This document shows positions 19,202 to 29,853 of a stretch of DNA of 64,000 bases, in pieces. The translations under genes and the position numbers were made by a program. A model generated the notes under the pieces. That model saw only the letters and a list, made by a program, of their open reading frames with translations. It was not told the DNA's origin and made no database searches. How positions within the stretch are numbered: position 1 is the first letter of the stretch; every line of letters starts with the position of its first letter. The stretch is from NCBI GenBank assembly GCA_016721435.1, contig JADKIC010000021.1:7722-71721 (forward strand), given 5' to 3'. This DNA is from Bacteroidota bacterium. Its GTDB lineage: Bacteria > Bacteroidota > Bacteroidia > AKYH767-A > OLB10.

Positions 19202-21058
19202 CTATTGAAGCATCTCATCAATAGTTCCGGAAGAGACGGAATGATAGCCCGGGCGTGCTTTGGCATAGATGGCCTTTGCTTTTTCCTTGCCGGCCGGAGT
19301 TTCAATGAGTGCTGCATAAAGAGGCTTAAGGAATTTTCGGCGACCCACCGACGTTAGAAACTTCTCCAATGAAGTATCCGCTGCCGTATAATTGCTGCGA
19401 ATACATAATTCCAGCCACTGACAAAGGATCTCACTGTTACCACTGTCCGTGAAATGAAATTGTTTGTCGAGTTGTTCCATCTGCGGAAGCGTTAACTGCT
19501 GCGGAAGCTGACGAAGAAAATAAACCCAATGATGTGTCGTCCAATTTCCGGGAGGAGCGATGGTTCTGCCCTCCACAAATTCAATGGCCAGTGCTTTTGC
19601 TTTTTCCAATTCTACAGAATGCACTTTCGGAAAACTATCGGGGAGACCTGTACCAAAAACCCATTTGGAATCACGGATCTTTGTATTGCGTAATTTCCCG
19701 TCGCCTTCAATCAGATTTTCTTCCAAATACTTCAGGAACTGCTCCGTGGTAATGCTCTGAAAGGCATGCTCGGCAAAATACTGCTTCAGGAAAGTGTCCC
19801 AACGTTCACGGCCTACCGCTCTTTCAATATTCAGGAGAAAAAATCTACCCTTCTCATAGGCGATGTCGCTCATGCCATCATCCGGGTCGCGGCCTTCGAG
19901 GTTTAAGTAAAGGCGGGTGTCGGGATTATCTTCACCCAGTGCTGCCACAGTTTTGCGCAACTCTCCTTCGGCAAGGACTGTCGCCATGTCTTCATAATCT
20001 TTTCCATAAAGCTTCTCCATAATTCTGGCCTCGAAGTAAACAGTAAAACCTTCATTCAGCCAGAAGTCGTTCCAGGTAGCGTTAGTCACCAGGTTACCGC
20101 TCCAGCTATGTGCCAGCTCATGCGCTATCAAGGCCACCAGCGAACGGTCGCCGGCGATGATAGTGGGTGTTGCGAAAGTCAGACGCGGATTCTCCATTCC
20201 TCCAAAAGGAAAACTCGGAGGCAATACCAGCACATCATATCTCCCCCAGGCATAGGGACCATATAATTCTTCAGCCGTCTTAATCATCTTCGGAAGATCT
20301 ACAAATTCATAGGTTGCCTTATCTAACGTTACCGGTTCTGCGAAAACACCGCTTCTGTTATCGTAGGCGCTAAACTTCAGATCACCTACAGCGAGTGCCA
20401 TCAGATAAGAAGGAATGGCTTGCGGCATGTTAAATTTATAAACGCCATCAGGATGTACGACGGTGTCATTCTCCGCGCTCATAAGTGCCATCAACCCGGG
20501 TGGACAACTGATTTCTGCCTTATAGGTAAAACGAATGCCCGGAGAGTCCTGCAGTGGAATCCATGTACGCGCCAGAATCGCCTGACTTTGTGTAAAAAGA
20601 AACGGTTGTTTTCCTCCGGCGGTTTGTTCAGGGGACAGCCATTGTAGTGCAGCTGCCTGCGGAGAGGTGGTATACGTAATCCTGACTTTCTTCGTATTTG
20701 GTTTTATGTGAACGATCAGCTCACTTCCCAGAAAAGGAACAGCAGGCATCAGATCATACTTCGCCACACTGCCATCATCCAGCACGATGGAATCAATGCG
20801 CAGGTCGCGGGTATCGAGATGCAGCTTATCGCCCTTTGCCAGATTATCGATATGTAGGGTTGCGGTGCCCGACAGTTGCTGCGCTTTAAAATCCACCTGG
20901 AGATTCAAATCCAAATGGCGCACTATGGCTTCTTCGGGATGGGCAAAAGAATGATGATCCTTGGCTGGCATATTTTCGGGGGTTTTATCAGAGGTGTTGC
21001 AGCTATAATTTACAAACAGTGCGAGGCATGTTACTGCAATGAGGACAGAGTTACGCAT
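19202..21058 (-). CDS. M1 family aminopeptidase, lipoprotein (LTA4 hydrolase-like)
   Basis: The lipoprotein signal ends at Cys 20 (LALFVNYSC). The exopeptidase motif GGMEN is at residues 286-290, the zinc motif HELAH at 313-317, and the third ligand in NEGFTVYFE near 336. The C-terminal 150 residues form the helical domain shared with leukotriene A4 hydrolase. It removes N-terminal amino acids from peptides, here probably in the periplasm. At 618 residues it matches bacterial LTA4H-type enzymes. The frame is intact and it is transcribed alone. Confidence 0.9.
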   Translation of the reverse strand: MRNSVLIAVTCLALFVNYSCNTSDKTPENMPAKDHHSFAHPEEAIVRHLDLNLQVDFKAQQLSGTATLHIDNLAKGDKLHLDTRDLRIDSIVLDDGSVAKYDLMPAVPFLGSELIVHIKPNTKKVRITYTTSPQAAALQWLSPEQTAGGKQPFLFTQSQAILARTWIPLQDSPGIRFTYKAEISCPPGLMALMSAENDTVVHPDGVYKFNMPQAIPSYLMALAVGDLKFSAYDNRSGVFAEPVTLDKATYEFVDLPKMIKTAEELYGPYAWGRYDVLVLPPSFPFGGMENPRLTFATPTIIAGDRSLVALIAHELAHSWSGNLVTNATWNDFWLNEGFTVYFEARIMEKLYGKDYEDMATVLAEGELRKTVAALGEDNPDTRLYLNLEGRDPDDGMSDIAYEKGRFFLLNIERAVGRERWDTFLKQYFAEHAFQSITTEQFLKYLEENLIEGDGKLRNTKIRDSKWVFGTGLPDSFPKVHSVELEKAKALAIEFVEGRTIAPPGNWTTHHWVYFLRQLPQQLTLPQMEQLDKQFHFTDSGNSEILCQWLELCIRSNYTAADTSLEKFLTSVGRRKFLKPLYAALIETPAGKEKAKAIYAKARPGYHSVSSGTIDEMLQ

Positions 21059-21257
21059 AGGAGGGCGAAGTTAAACGTATTTCCATTGTTTCTGAAAAGA
21101 ATTTTCTTCTACTTTATCTACAGCCAACGTTCCATGATTTTGTTAATTGCCCTTCAGGTAAAATTCTGATTCCCGTCCAATACATTTCCATCTCCGTTTG
21201 TTGAAAAAATCTCCGCGTGGGATTATTCTGATGAATACAAAGAATAATTTTGATCTT

Positions 21258-21983
21258 ATGAAAAAACTGCTCTCACATATACTTTTAGCAACAAAAATTC
21301 TCTTTTATACTTTTTCTGTATTTTTAATGTTGGTTGTTCTCTTTTCATTCACGACAGGACCTTTTTGGATTTATCACTGGCTGGGGACAAGTGTCAGCGA
21401 CTATAAATTCAAGCCGGAGTATATTATCATCATGGGAGGAGCGGGGCACCCGAGTGAATCTTCCCTGATGCGGTCCTGGTACGCCGCGCGTTCATGGCAT
21501 ACCTATCCCCAGGCAACAGTGATCATTACACAACCTTCTGCTGTTTGTGTGCGACCTGAATTCAGTGATGCATGGGCCATTAGAAATGATTTAGTGATGC
21601 GCGGTGTGGATAGCACGGCCATTCTACTGGAAATTAAAGGAAGAAATACACGTCAGGAAGCGATGGAAGTGATCAACATTGTTCCTGATGCGCGCAACAA
21701 AGGCTGCCTCATCATCACCGCCCCGGAACATATGCGGCGCGCTGTTCTTACTTTCCGAAAGATGGGCTTTAAACAGGTAGGCGGAGAGTCTACTTTCAAT
21801 GCATCCGGTCCGGTTGATCTGGATTACAAAGACGGACAACTGGGAGGAAATACAGTGCCTTTGCCGGATGTGGGTGGCAGCGTTCAATTGCGCTATCAAT
21901 TCTGGAACCATCTCCGTTATCAGGTGATTTGTTATCGGGAGTTGGCCGGATTAATGTGGTACAAAGTGAAAGGGTGGATATAG
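21258..21983 (+). CDS. DUF218 / YdcF-ElyC-SanA family membrane protein
   Basis: I prefer ATG 21258 (MKKLLSHILLATKILF), which puts a single membrane helix at the N-terminus; 21198 would add 20 residues. The DUF218 fold shows IIIMGGAGHPSESSLMR, ERG-like charged loops, NTRQEAMEV and CLIITAPEHMRRA. Members of the family are membrane-anchored and face the periplasm. Some influence envelope integrity or carrier-lipid use. It forms no tight operon with the following YceI-like gene. Confidence 0.8.
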   Translation: MKKLLSHILLATKILFYTFSVFLMLVVLFSFTTGPFWIYHWLGTSVSDYKFKPEYIIIMGGAGHPSESSLMRSWYAARSWHTYPQATVIITQPSAVCVRPEFSDAWAIRNDLVMRGVDSTAILLEIKGRNTRQEAMEVINIVPDARNKGCLIITAPEHMRRAVLTFRKMGFKQVGGESTFNASGPVDLDYKDGQLGGNTVPLPDVGGSVQLRYQFWNHLRYQVICYRELAGLMWYKVKGWI

Positions 21984-22133
21984 CCTTCTCCCCGGTCAAT
22001 AAAAAAGTATATCAAGAGAGACTCCAATCACCGTTCATATTAGAAACAGCAGTGGCCATTGTTAATAGTGACTGAATAAGTAAGTTAAGGTCCCGGCTTA
22101 TAACCATTCACTGTATTCAACATATTTGTTCCT

Positions 22134-22697
22134 ATGAAAATGTTCCTTCCAGCATTACTCTTGCTTATCCTGTGTATCTCTGCACCGGTCAATGCACAAC
22201 ATGTTTATATTGCCACCGGAGGCAAAGTCAGTTTCTTCTCTGAAACACCTGTAGAAAACATCGATGCGCATACCGAAAGCATGTCCTCGGTTTTAAACAC
22301 TAGCAACAACGACATCATCTTTACAGTTCCTGTTCGCACTTTTAAATTCAAGAAGGCCTTGATGGAGGAACATTTCAATGAAAATTATGTGGAAAGTGAA
22401 CGCTATCCCAATTCAACTTTTAAAGGAAAAGTCACTGACACCCTCGACTGGTCGGTGGATACGGTGATGAATATTACCGCCAGCGGCGACTTTAATCTGC
22501 ATGGTGTGACAAAGACTATTTCTGAAACCGGAAAAATCACTATCAAAGAAGGTACTATCCGTCTCGAGGTTAGTTTTACCATTGCCTTGAAAGACTACAA
22601 CATCGATATCCCGAAAATTGTAACGAAGAGCATAGCCGAAAACATCAAAATTGATCTGAGTTGTGATTACATTCCTTACGTCAAAAAAAGCAAGTAA
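22134..22697 (+). CDS. YceI-like periplasmic lipocalin-fold protein
   Basis: A signal peptide (LLLLILCISAPVNAQ) is followed by about 170 residues. These contain the YceI pattern: GGKVSFFSETPVENI, a middle MEEHFNENYVESERYPN and a final beta strand set ending IKIDLSCDY. The family forms a beta-barrel that holds polyisoprenoid or similar lipids. The ligand here is unknown. Confidence 0.8.
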   Translation: MKMFLPALLLLILCISAPVNAQHVYIATGGKVSFFSETPVENIDAHTESMSSVLNTSNNDIIFTVPVRTFKFKKALMEEHFNENYVESERYPNSTFKGKVTDTLDWSVDTVMNITASGDFNLHGVTKTISETGKITIKEGTIRLEVSFTIALKDYNIDIPKIVTKSIAENIKIDLSCDYIPYVKKSK

Positions 22698-22774
22698 AGC
22701 ACAAGCTGCACTCTCTCATCTCGCCAGATTCAAATCGTCGCCGACGAGATGAGTAATGACGAGACACTATTAAC

Positions 22775-22782
22775 TAAATTTG
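22775..22782 (+). promoter_or_regulatory. Bacteroidota -7 promoter element
   Basis: TAAATTTG fits TAnnTTTG and lies 22 bases upstream of ATG 22805. It probably drives the DUF4271-hemD-rnpA-yidD block. Confidence 0.4.
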
Positions 22783-22804
22783 CATCGAAAGCGGAATAGA
22801 AAAA

Positions 22805-23692
22805 ATGTCAGCCCTCCCACAAGACACATCAACACCAACAACAGCACTTGCCGACAGTAGTGTTGCTGCGTCTCCTGTGCAGGAAAAACCCTCCACTTTT
22901 CGCTTTTTAGATGAGGAAGAAGAAGAAATCTCCGGAACCACATCCTCTGACACGATCACGATTAACTCTCAATCGCTCGAAGGCCCGGGCATCTTCAAAG
23001 GACATCTCTTACAGGTCAGGCAATCGAAGGCCCAACCCATTGTGCCGAACATGGGCGACTGGTTCACGATTTCATTACTCATTCTACTCTCACTTTTCAC
23101 CTGGTTCCGCTTTTTCTACTATCGCATCTTCCGGCAACTTTTTTCAGCCTTCTTTAACACCACCACCACCAACCAGATTGTGAGAGATGAGAGTGTCTTG
23201 CTGCAACGCGCCTCGTTGGTGCTTTCCATTATTTCTTACCTGCTCATGGGTTTATTCGTCTACCAGTTGAGCGTGATTTTTAATTGGGATACAGGGATTT
23301 TAGACGGCGGACTCCTTCGTTTCGTCATGTTTTCCGTCGCGATAGCCGCTGCTTATTCCATAAAAATGATCTTTCTGCGCTTTCTAAGTGTGATCTTTGA
23401 TCAGGAAAGATCGGTGGCCATTTACATTTTTAACGTCTTCCTGATGGTCATGATGATAGGGCTTTTACTATTGCCTGTCAATATATTACTAGCCTATTCA
23501 CCGGGGATTATCAGGGAGATTGTAGTCGTCATTTCCATTGCTGTTATCGGCCTTCTATTCCTGTACAGGATCGTCAGAGCGGTGTTAATCTGGACAGGCA
23601 TTCCGGGCTTCTCTCTGTTTTATTTGTTTTTATACCTTTGCGCTTTCGAAATAGCACCCCTTCTGATCATTTGGAAGGCGGCTACTCTGTAG
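22805..23692 (+). CDS. DUF4271 polytopic membrane protein
   Basis: The first 85 residues are acidic and Ser/Thr-rich (LDEEEEEISGTTS). About seven hydrophobic helices follow, starting at WFTISLLILLSLFTWFRF. The helix set and its place directly before hemD identify DUF4271, a Bacteroidota-specific family. Its function is not established to my knowledge. The strict neighbourhood with hemD, rnpA and yidD suggests an envelope role. Confidence 0.82.
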   Translation: MSALPQDTSTPTTALADSSVAASPVQEKPSTFRFLDEEEEEISGTTSSDTITINSQSLEGPGIFKGHLLQVRQSKAQPIVPNMGDWFTISLLILLSLFTWFRFFYYRIFRQLFSAFFNTTTTNQIVRDESVLLQRASLVLSIISYLLMGLFVYQLSVIFNWDTGILDGGLLRFVMFSVAIAAAYSIKMIFLRFLSVIFDQERSVAIYIFNVFLMVMMIGLLLLPVNILLAYSPGIIREIVVVISIAVIGLLFLYRIVRAVLIWTGIPGFSLFYLFLYLCAFEIAPLLIIWKAATL

Positions 23693-23743
23693 CGATGCAG
23701 GATCGAAAAACAGTTTGGAAATTACCATATCCCTACTTAGCCC

Positions 23744-24484
23744 TTGAAAGTAAAATCCATACTAGTTACACAGCCGAAGCCAGAGTCAGAGAAGTCTCCC
23801 TATTACGATCTAGCGAAAAAGTACAGCCTGAAAATTGACTTCAGGGCCTTTATCCATATCGAAGGAATTCCTGCCAAAGACTTTAGAAAAGACAGGATCA
23901 ATATTCCTGATCACACTGCTGTTATTCTAACGAGCCGTCATGCGGCCGATCATTTTTTTCGTATTTGTAACGAGATGCGGATTACAAATATGGAAGAACT
24001 GAAGTACTTCTGTATTTCAGAGTCCACGGCTTTTTATCTGCAGAAGTACATCACTTTCCGCAAGCGTAAAATTTTCGCCGGAAAGCAAAACATGAATGAC
24101 CTTCTGGAAGTCTTAAAGAAACATAAAAAGGAAAATTTTCTGCTTCCCTGTTCGGATATTGCCAAGCAGGAGATAGCCGATGTTCTTAGCACACAGGGAA
24201 TTAACTTTTCCAAGGCCATCATCTATAAAACGGTTTGTTCTGATCTCAGCGATCTGGCAGATGTGAAATACGATATGCTCGTGTTTTTCAGTCCTGCCGG
24301 AGTCACCTCCTTGTTTAAGAATTTCCCTGATTTTAAGCAGAATACCACGTTGATTGCCGCTTTCGGTTCACAAACATCGCAAGCCGTGGTGGAAGCCGGA
24401 CTTCGACTTGATATTCAGGCACCTGTTCCGGAAGCGCCATCTATGACCATGAGCATAGAGAATTACATCAAAAAGAATAAGTAA
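23744..24484 (+). CDS. hemD: Uroporphyrinogen-III synthase
   Basis: HemD closes and inverts ring D of hydroxymethylbilane to give uroporphyrinogen III in haem and sirohaem synthesis. The sequence is diverged, as usual for this enzyme, but shows VKSILVTQPKPES at the start, AVILTSRHAADHFF, and FFSPAGVTSLFKNFP followed by AAFGSQTSQAVVEAGL. The start is TTG at 23744; no ATG lies nearby in frame. Length 246 is normal. It follows DUF4271 after about 50 bases and precedes rnpA. Confidence 0.85.
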   Translation: MKVKSILVTQPKPESEKSPYYDLAKKYSLKIDFRAFIHIEGIPAKDFRKDRINIPDHTAVILTSRHAADHFFRICNEMRITNMEELKYFCISESTAFYLQKYITFRKRKIFAGKQNMNDLLEVLKKHKKENFLLPCSDIAKQEIADVLSTQGINFSKAIIYKTVCSDLSDLADVKYDMLVFFSPAGVTSLFKNFPDFKQNTTLIAAFGSQTSQAVVEAGLRLDIQAPVPEAPSMTMSIENYIKKNK

Positions 24485-24553
24485 TCCCTCTTCCGTTAAT
24501 TTTATGGGGCTACGTTTCTCTTCCGGGAGAGCTGATACTCCTTAATCGCCTCA

Positions 24554-24964
24554 ATGTCAACTACACCCGCTCCCAAAAACACCCTTTCGGCCAACGAACG
24601 CCTGAAGAGCCGGAAGCTATTGGATTCCTTATTTGAAGAGGGAAAGGCGTTGGTTGCTGCTCCTTTCCGTCTGGTGTTTAAAGAAGTTGAATTTGACACC
24701 ATTTATCCTGTAAAGATCGCTTTCAGTGCTCCCAAGCGAAGAATGAAACTGGCGCATGACCGCAACCGTTCCAAGCGATTGATGCGAGAGGGGTACAGGA
24801 AGAACAAACATGCCTTGCTCGATTGGTGCCGGAAGGAGCAGAAAAGTTTCGCCCTTCTGTTAATTGCTCAAAGCAATACACCCGCCGTGTATAGCGTTAC
24901 TGAAGAGAAAATTATTCTACTTTTGAATCGACTAATTCTTACCCATGAAAAAGCTGCTCAGTAA
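24554..24964 (+). CDS. rnpA: Ribonuclease P protein component
   Basis: A small basic protein that helps RNase P RNA bind and cut precursor tRNA. The signature is [13 protein letters not shown], the RNR motif that contacts the [18 protein letters not shown] precedes it and the N-terminal [16 protein letters not shown] is also typical. The last codons overlap the yidD start by 20 bases, so the two are translated together, as in most bacteria. Confidence 0.92.
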   Translation: MSTTPAPKNTLSANERLKSRKLLDSLFEEGKALVAAPFRLVFKEVEFDTIYPVKIAFSAPKRRMKLAHDRNRSKRLMREGYRKNKHALLDWCRKEQKSFALLLIAQSNTPAVYSVTEEKIILLLNRLILTHEKAAQ

Positions 24965-25166
24965 ATTCATGATTGCCCTGATCAGCTTGTATAAAAATGC
25001 GATCTCTCCCTATCTCGGAGCTGCCTGCCGTTATAATCCCACCTGTTCGCAATATGGTATTGAAGCCATTCAAAAACACGGACCCTTTAAAGGCGGTTGG
25101 CTCACATTGAAAAGAATCCTCTCCTGTAATCCCTGGGGCGGACATGGGTATGATCCTGTTCCCTGA
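24945..25166 (+). CDS. yidD: Membrane protein insertion efficiency factor
   Basis: A 73-residue protein with the full family pattern: [47 protein letters not shown]. It has an N-terminal amphipathic helix and three conserved cysteines. It assists YidC-dependent insertion of membrane proteins. It overlaps rnpA. Confidence 0.92.
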   Translation: MKKLLSKFMIALISLYKNAISPYLGAACRYNPTCSQYGIEAIQKHGPFKGGWLTLKRILSCNPWGGHGYDPVP

Positions 25167-25176
25167 AAATTAAAAT

Positions 25177-26870
25177 ATGAACTATAAACTGACTCACTAC
25201 TTTCGTCGCTTTGGTAAGGCGGCTGCCCTTGGATCATGGCACTCGCCACCGGTCTCGGTATTTTCTCTTTCAGAAGTCCGGATGATAATTACTTTGAGTT
25301 ATCACGCAACCTGGACATCTTCACCACCATACTGCGCGAGCTCACCATTTACTATGTAGATCCCACTGATCCTAAGTTGCTGGTGGAGGAAGGCATTAAC
25401 TCCATGCTGGAGAGTCTGGATCCATATACGCAGTTCATTCCCGAAGAAGAGGCGGATGATTACCGTTTCATCACCACCGGGCAATATGGTGGCATCGGTG
25501 CCCTGATCGGACAGCGGGAAGAAAATGTGATCATCACAGATCCTTACGAGGGTTTCCCGGCACAGAAAAACGGTTTGCAGGCGGGCGACATCATCCGGTC
25601 GATTGACGGGAAAGTGATGGCAGGGAAAAAATACGATGAGATCAGTAAGATGTTAAAGGGCGCACCGAATACGACCATCACTATAACGGTGGAGCGTATG
25701 GGCGAATCAGCTCCTGTTACAAAAACACTGACACGCGAAGAAATTACCATCAACAGTGTTCCCTATTACGGTACCCTGAGTAACAATCTTGGCTATATCC
25801 GTTTGGGAGGTTTTACAGATGAGGCGGGACAGGAGATGAAGCGCGCGGTAGAAGATCTGGTACAGAAGAAAAATGTTACCGGCATTATCCTCGACCTTCG
25901 TGGAAATCCCGGAGGCTTGCTCAACGAAGCGGTGAACATTGTCAATGTTTTTGTTGATAAGGGACAAGAGGTCGTAAGTACGAAGGGAAAAGTGAAAGAG
26001 TGGGATAAGATGTACCGTTCACTGAATCCTGCGGTAGATACAAAAACCCCATTGGTCGTATTGGTCAACAGCGGTTCTGCATCAGCAGCAGAAATTGTTT
26101 CAGGAGCATTGCAGGATTTGGATCGCGCGGTGATCATCGGTCAGCGTACTTTTGGTAAAGGACTTGTACAGACCACGCGACCATTGACCTACAATACCCA
26201 ACTAAAAATTACCACTGCGAAATATTATATTCCAAGTGGACGATGTATTCAGGCTTTGGATTACTCGCACCGCAATCCGGATGGTAGTGTAGGCAAAGTT
26301 CCCGACTCGCTGATCTCTGAATTTAAAACCCGTGCCGGCAGAAAAGTATACGACGGTGGCGGTGTCAATCCGGACTATACCACAGAGACGCCTGACATCA
26401 GCAGCATCTCACAGTCGCTCATCAACAACTACATCCTTTTTGATTTCGCTACATTGTATAAAATCAAGCATCCTGTCATTGCCGGCGCTCGCGACTTTAA
26501 AATTTCAGATGCCGAATACGAAGAGTTCATTGCCTGGCAGAATGATAAGAAGTATGAATACATCACTGACAGTGAAAAGAAATTGACAGAGCTGAAAGAA
26601 AAAGCCGAGAAGGAAAAATATTTTGATCATATCAAGGCGGAGTATGAAAAAGTCAAAACATTGCTTACGCACGATAAAGCCACTGATCTTCGCCTGAACA
26701 AGAAAGAAGTGAAGGAACTTCTGGAAAATGAAATCGTGTCCCGCTATTATTATCAGAATGGCCGCATTGAAACCAGCTTTGATGATGATCCGGATATTCT
26801 TCTAGCGGTTAAGGCATTGAAAGATCAGAATGTCTATCAGGCGATCCTGAACAGGAGTTACAAGCCCTAA
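25177..26870 (+). CDS. S41 family C-terminal processing protease (frameshifted start)
   Basis: The gene really begins at ATG 25177. One base is missing at about 25230-25232, and with it the N-terminus reads GKAAALGIMALATG, a membrane anchor. Without correction only the frame from 25236 is seen. A PDZ domain (GGIGALIGQ, GLQAGDIIRSIDG) precedes the S41 core with LDLRGNPGGLL, the catalytic Ser in SGSASAAEIVSGAL and the Lys in RTFGKGLVQ. A charged C-terminal extension of about 170 residues is usual in Bacteroidota. It trims or degrades exported proteins. Confidence 0.9.
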
Positions 26871-26991
26871 GGAAAATATTTCCATCCGGAAAAATTCAAC
26901 AAGGACGGTTGATCCGTTTTTTCGGAATGTTTATTTCAGTCATATATAAATAATAATCCGGCTGAGCTTAGGTCGGAGGAAACCGTATCTC

Positions 26992-28569
26992 TTGAAGAAT
27001 AATCTTAACACCGGAATATCGTCTATCCATCGTGCCGGAGAGATTATCTTTTTTGCCGGAGCCTTGCTGATTGCCTTTTCATTGCCACTCTGGAACCTGG
27101 GAATGAGTCTGGGGCAATTTGTGATGGCAGGCGGATGGTTGATGGCCGGGAATCTGAAAGGAAGATTGCACAACGCCATCCGGCAACCGGTCTTTTGGTT
27201 ACTCACGGGATTATTTCTGGTGCATCTTACAGGGCTATGGAATACGGAAGATTTCAAGTATGCATCTAAAGACATTCGTGTTAAGCTTCCTCTTTTGTTA
27301 ATGCCATTACTTTTCGCGGCCGGACCATCACTAACGGCTGAGCAGCTACGTAAATTATTTTACGGTTTAATGGTGGGCGTACTTCTATCGACAGGAGCCG
27401 GGATGTTTGCCCGATGGGGTTGGATGGGTGAACCGGTAACCAACTACCGGCAGTTGAGTATATTTATCTCACATATTCGATTGAGTCTGCTGATAGATGT
27501 CGCGCTGGTCATGGCGTTCTATCTGCTATCAAAGAGCACATCCGGCAAGCAGAAAATCCTGTTCACCGCATTTATCTGCTGGTGTTTATACTTTTTACTT
27601 TTACTTCAATCCATTACCGGCATCTTTCTATTGAGTATTTTACTCGTAGCAGGATTAATATACACTGCCATTACATCCACCAACAACATAGGGCGTAGTC
27701 TCGCCGGTTTAGTGTTGCTCCTCTTCGTTTTCTCGGGATGGAAGATCTATGATTACATTTTCATTCAATCCATACAAGAACCGGTCATTCACAAGGAACA
27801 GTTACGCGACCTTACAGCACGAGGCAACACCTACAAAAACGACTGGGACCGAAAAGATGTTGAAGAAGGAAGATACGTTTGGATACAGTACAACGATCTG
27901 GAAATAGATACGGCCTGGATGAAGCGAAGCAAGCAACGGGTATGGTACAGTGATGGACGGGGCCAGATGCAACTGGTGACGTTGATGCGTTATCTGACTT
28001 ACAAAGGATACAGCAAAGATGCAGCAGGTGTGGAGCAGTTAAGTGCTGCTGATATCCAAAACATCGAAGCCGGATATCCCACTCCCGAATACGTGCAGGG
28101 AGAAAACAACATTCTCTTTCGCTTCAAAGAACTCGGTGGGGAATACCGCAACTACTATTTCAACAATGTCAGCAGCGGACATACCTTAGCACAACGACTC
28201 GAATACTGGAAAACGGCCTATTGGATCATCTCCCAACATCCCTTCACCGGTGTAGGAACAGGAGATGTACCGTCGGCTTTTCAGGAGGCCTATGAAAGCC
28301 GCAACTCCTCGCTCACCAAAGAGTGGAGGCTTCGTGCCCATAACCAATACCTGAGTTTAGGTGTAGCCTTTGGCTGGCCGGGTATGTTGTTATTCATCGT
28401 TGTACTGCTTTACACCTTCAAAATTTCCTTTCAAAGAAGAGATGCAGTGTACTTCGCCTTCCTCCTTATCGCCGCAGGATCCTTCTTAAACGAGGATACA
28501 CTGGAAACACAGGCGGGAGTAACGTTTTATGCATTTTTGAATGGGATGTTTTTGATTAGGAAAGAATGA
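26992..28569 (+). CDS. O-antigen ligase / Wzy-like membrane protein
   Basis: About ten membrane helices flank a large loop. The Wzy_C region shows LAQRLEYWKTAYWII and HPFTGVGTGDVPSAF, with a conserved RAHNQYLSLGVAFG segment, as in O-antigen ligases. An exported loop of roughly 150 residues between helices is rich in charged residues (GNTYKNDWDRKDVEEG) and may form the acceptor site. The start is TTG 26992, followed by KNNLNTG. It could transfer polysaccharide to lipid A core, or polymerise it. Confidence 0.8.
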   Translation: MKNNLNTGISSIHRAGEIIFFAGALLIAFSLPLWNLGMSLGQFVMAGGWLMAGNLKGRLHNAIRQPVFWLLTGLFLVHLTGLWNTEDFKYASKDIRVKLPLLLMPLLFAAGPSLTAEQLRKLFYGLMVGVLLSTGAGMFARWGWMGEPVTNYRQLSIFISHIRLSLLIDVALVMAFYLLSKSTSGKQKILFTAFICWCLYFLLLLQSITGIFLLSILLVAGLIYTAITSTNNIGRSLAGLVLLLFVFSGWKIYDYIFIQSIQEPVIHKEQLRDLTARGNTYKNDWDRKDVEEGRYVWIQYNDLEIDTAWMKRSKQRVWYSDGRGQMQLVTLMRYLTYKGYSKDAAGVEQLSAADIQNIEAGYPTPEYVQGENNILFRFKELGGEYRNYYFNNVSSGHTLAQRLEYWKTAYWIISQHPFTGVGTGDVPSAFQEAYESRNSSLTKEWRLRAHNQYLSLGVAFGWPGMLLFIVVLLYTFKISFQRRDAVYFAFLLIAAGSFLNEDTLETQAGVTFYAFLNGMFLIRKE

Positions 28570-29078
28570 ATCTTTTACAAAATGGAATTGATGAATTGAT
28601 GAGTGGTTGAATTGATGAATGGTTGTTTGATTTAGAAAATATAGTTCGCATTGATTTTTTCCTTAAAATAATTTAATAAGTATAATTGCTTTCTTGACTT
28701 TTGTTTTTGATGGGGATGACATGAATTTTTCGCGGCTTCCTCCTGTGAAATGCTGAATGTTGAAGAGCGATTCAGATTGAACAGTATGCTGTATGAAAAG
28801 CAATTTTCATTGTGTTAGTATCCTCTTAAAGTTTGATAGAAAGTTGCAACTGCATCCATAAACCTTTTTTCACCTTTTTGAAGTGTTAAAATATACACTT
28901 ACTTCCTTTGCTGATTTCCTGATGGCTTCAAATCCGCAATAGGGCAATGTTGTAGCATAAATGACCGGTCCGGAATTGAAGATTTCTAGTTGAAGGAGTC
29001 AGATAGATAAGGATGTTTTTTACTATTTGTAAATCTTCCTTTACAGAAAGAATACGTGTCTGCGTAACAAATGATTGG
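28570..29078. other. Intergenic, no supported gene
   Basis: AT-rich sequence without convincing coding frames. It leads into the inverted-repeat element. Confidence 0.4.
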
Positions 29079-29324
29079 AGCCCTGTAGGGGCGGTATCTC
29101 TGTAAAAAAGTATATCCTCTTCTCCCATCAATGCCGTCACCCGACCTAAGGTCGGGTGACGGCGGTTATAAGGAGAGGAGAGTTTGTCGGTTACAGAGAT
29201 ACCGCCCCTACAGGGCTTTTGTGGAAGTCCCAATGCGGAAGTCAGGAAAGGGTCAGGTTACAGAGATACCGCATCTATAGGGCTAGTGTAGAATCCCTAA
29301 TGCGGAAGTAAGCAAATAGTCTGG
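29079..29324. repeat. MITE-like inverted-repeat element with internal hairpin and 67-bp tandem copies
   Basis: A 27-base arm at 29079-29105 (starting AGCCCTGTAGGGGCGG) is perfectly inverted at 29191-29217. Between them, 29133-29146 and 29150-29163 form a perfect 14-bp hairpin around TAA. From 29191 the arm plus about 40 bases repeats with a 67-base period (second copy from 29258, with substitutions), and a third start is visible near 29325. There is no coding capacity. Confidence 0.75.
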
Positions 29325-29580
29325 TTAGAGCTGAGGGCGTTGTTCAGTATCCTCTTATAAATTTAAGAAACATAAAAAAGAAACATTTCCTAATTCAAAG
29401 TATTTAAATAATAAGGTATGTATATTGATCTTATTTATCTTTAATTGTGATATAAAACTACAATATATGTCTCTATTACACAATACTGAAGATTAAAGTT
29501 TAGATCGCCTGTGATTTGAATATCTCTTGTGGGTGACAAGAGTTAAAGAAGAATATCATAGCTTCATCCGGAGGAGATCT
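29325..29580. other. Intergenic, AT-rich
   Basis: I see no gene. A GGAGGAG-like purine stretch near 29570 is not followed by a start codon on the plus strand. Confidence 0.35.
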
Positions 29581-29853
29581 TCATTTCGAAATTTCAGTAT
29601 TCTTCACCTTCGACGTTTTTAAAACATAAATACCGATTGCGATCCCCATTGGAAAGGTAATAATTCCTGTTTTATAAATAGCGATTAGCATCTGTACGAC
29701 ACTAGTGACCAACACCAATAGAATGTTATCCGGTTGGCCGCTATAATCTGTACAATTTCCTGTGAGGTGATAACAAATAATTCTGCCCAAACCCATAAGT
29801 ACAAAAGTGAAATAGTGAATGACAGGAATGCCAATAATTCCAATGCTGATCAC
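29581..29853 (-). CDS. Small membrane protein of unknown function
   Basis: A 90-residue frame beginning at GTG 29853 with two or three hydrophobic helices (ISIGIIGIPVIHYFTFVLMG, PMGIAIGIYVLKTS). Upstream codons stay open for about 22 residues (GWHWTFKEKADYTTGN) and look protein-like but have no start, so the true N-terminus may be hidden by an indel near 29915. It is probably in one operon with the membrane protein ending at 29924. Confidence 0.5.
   Translation of the reverse strand: MISIGIIGIPVIHYFTFVLMGLGRIICYHLTGNCTDYSGQPDNILLVLVTSVVQMLIAIYKTGIITFPMGIAIGIYVLKTSKVKNTEISK

Noticed and set aside
28928..29233. 101-residue frame over the inverted-repeat element
   Set aside because: It spans both arms of the repeat and has no protein-like features.
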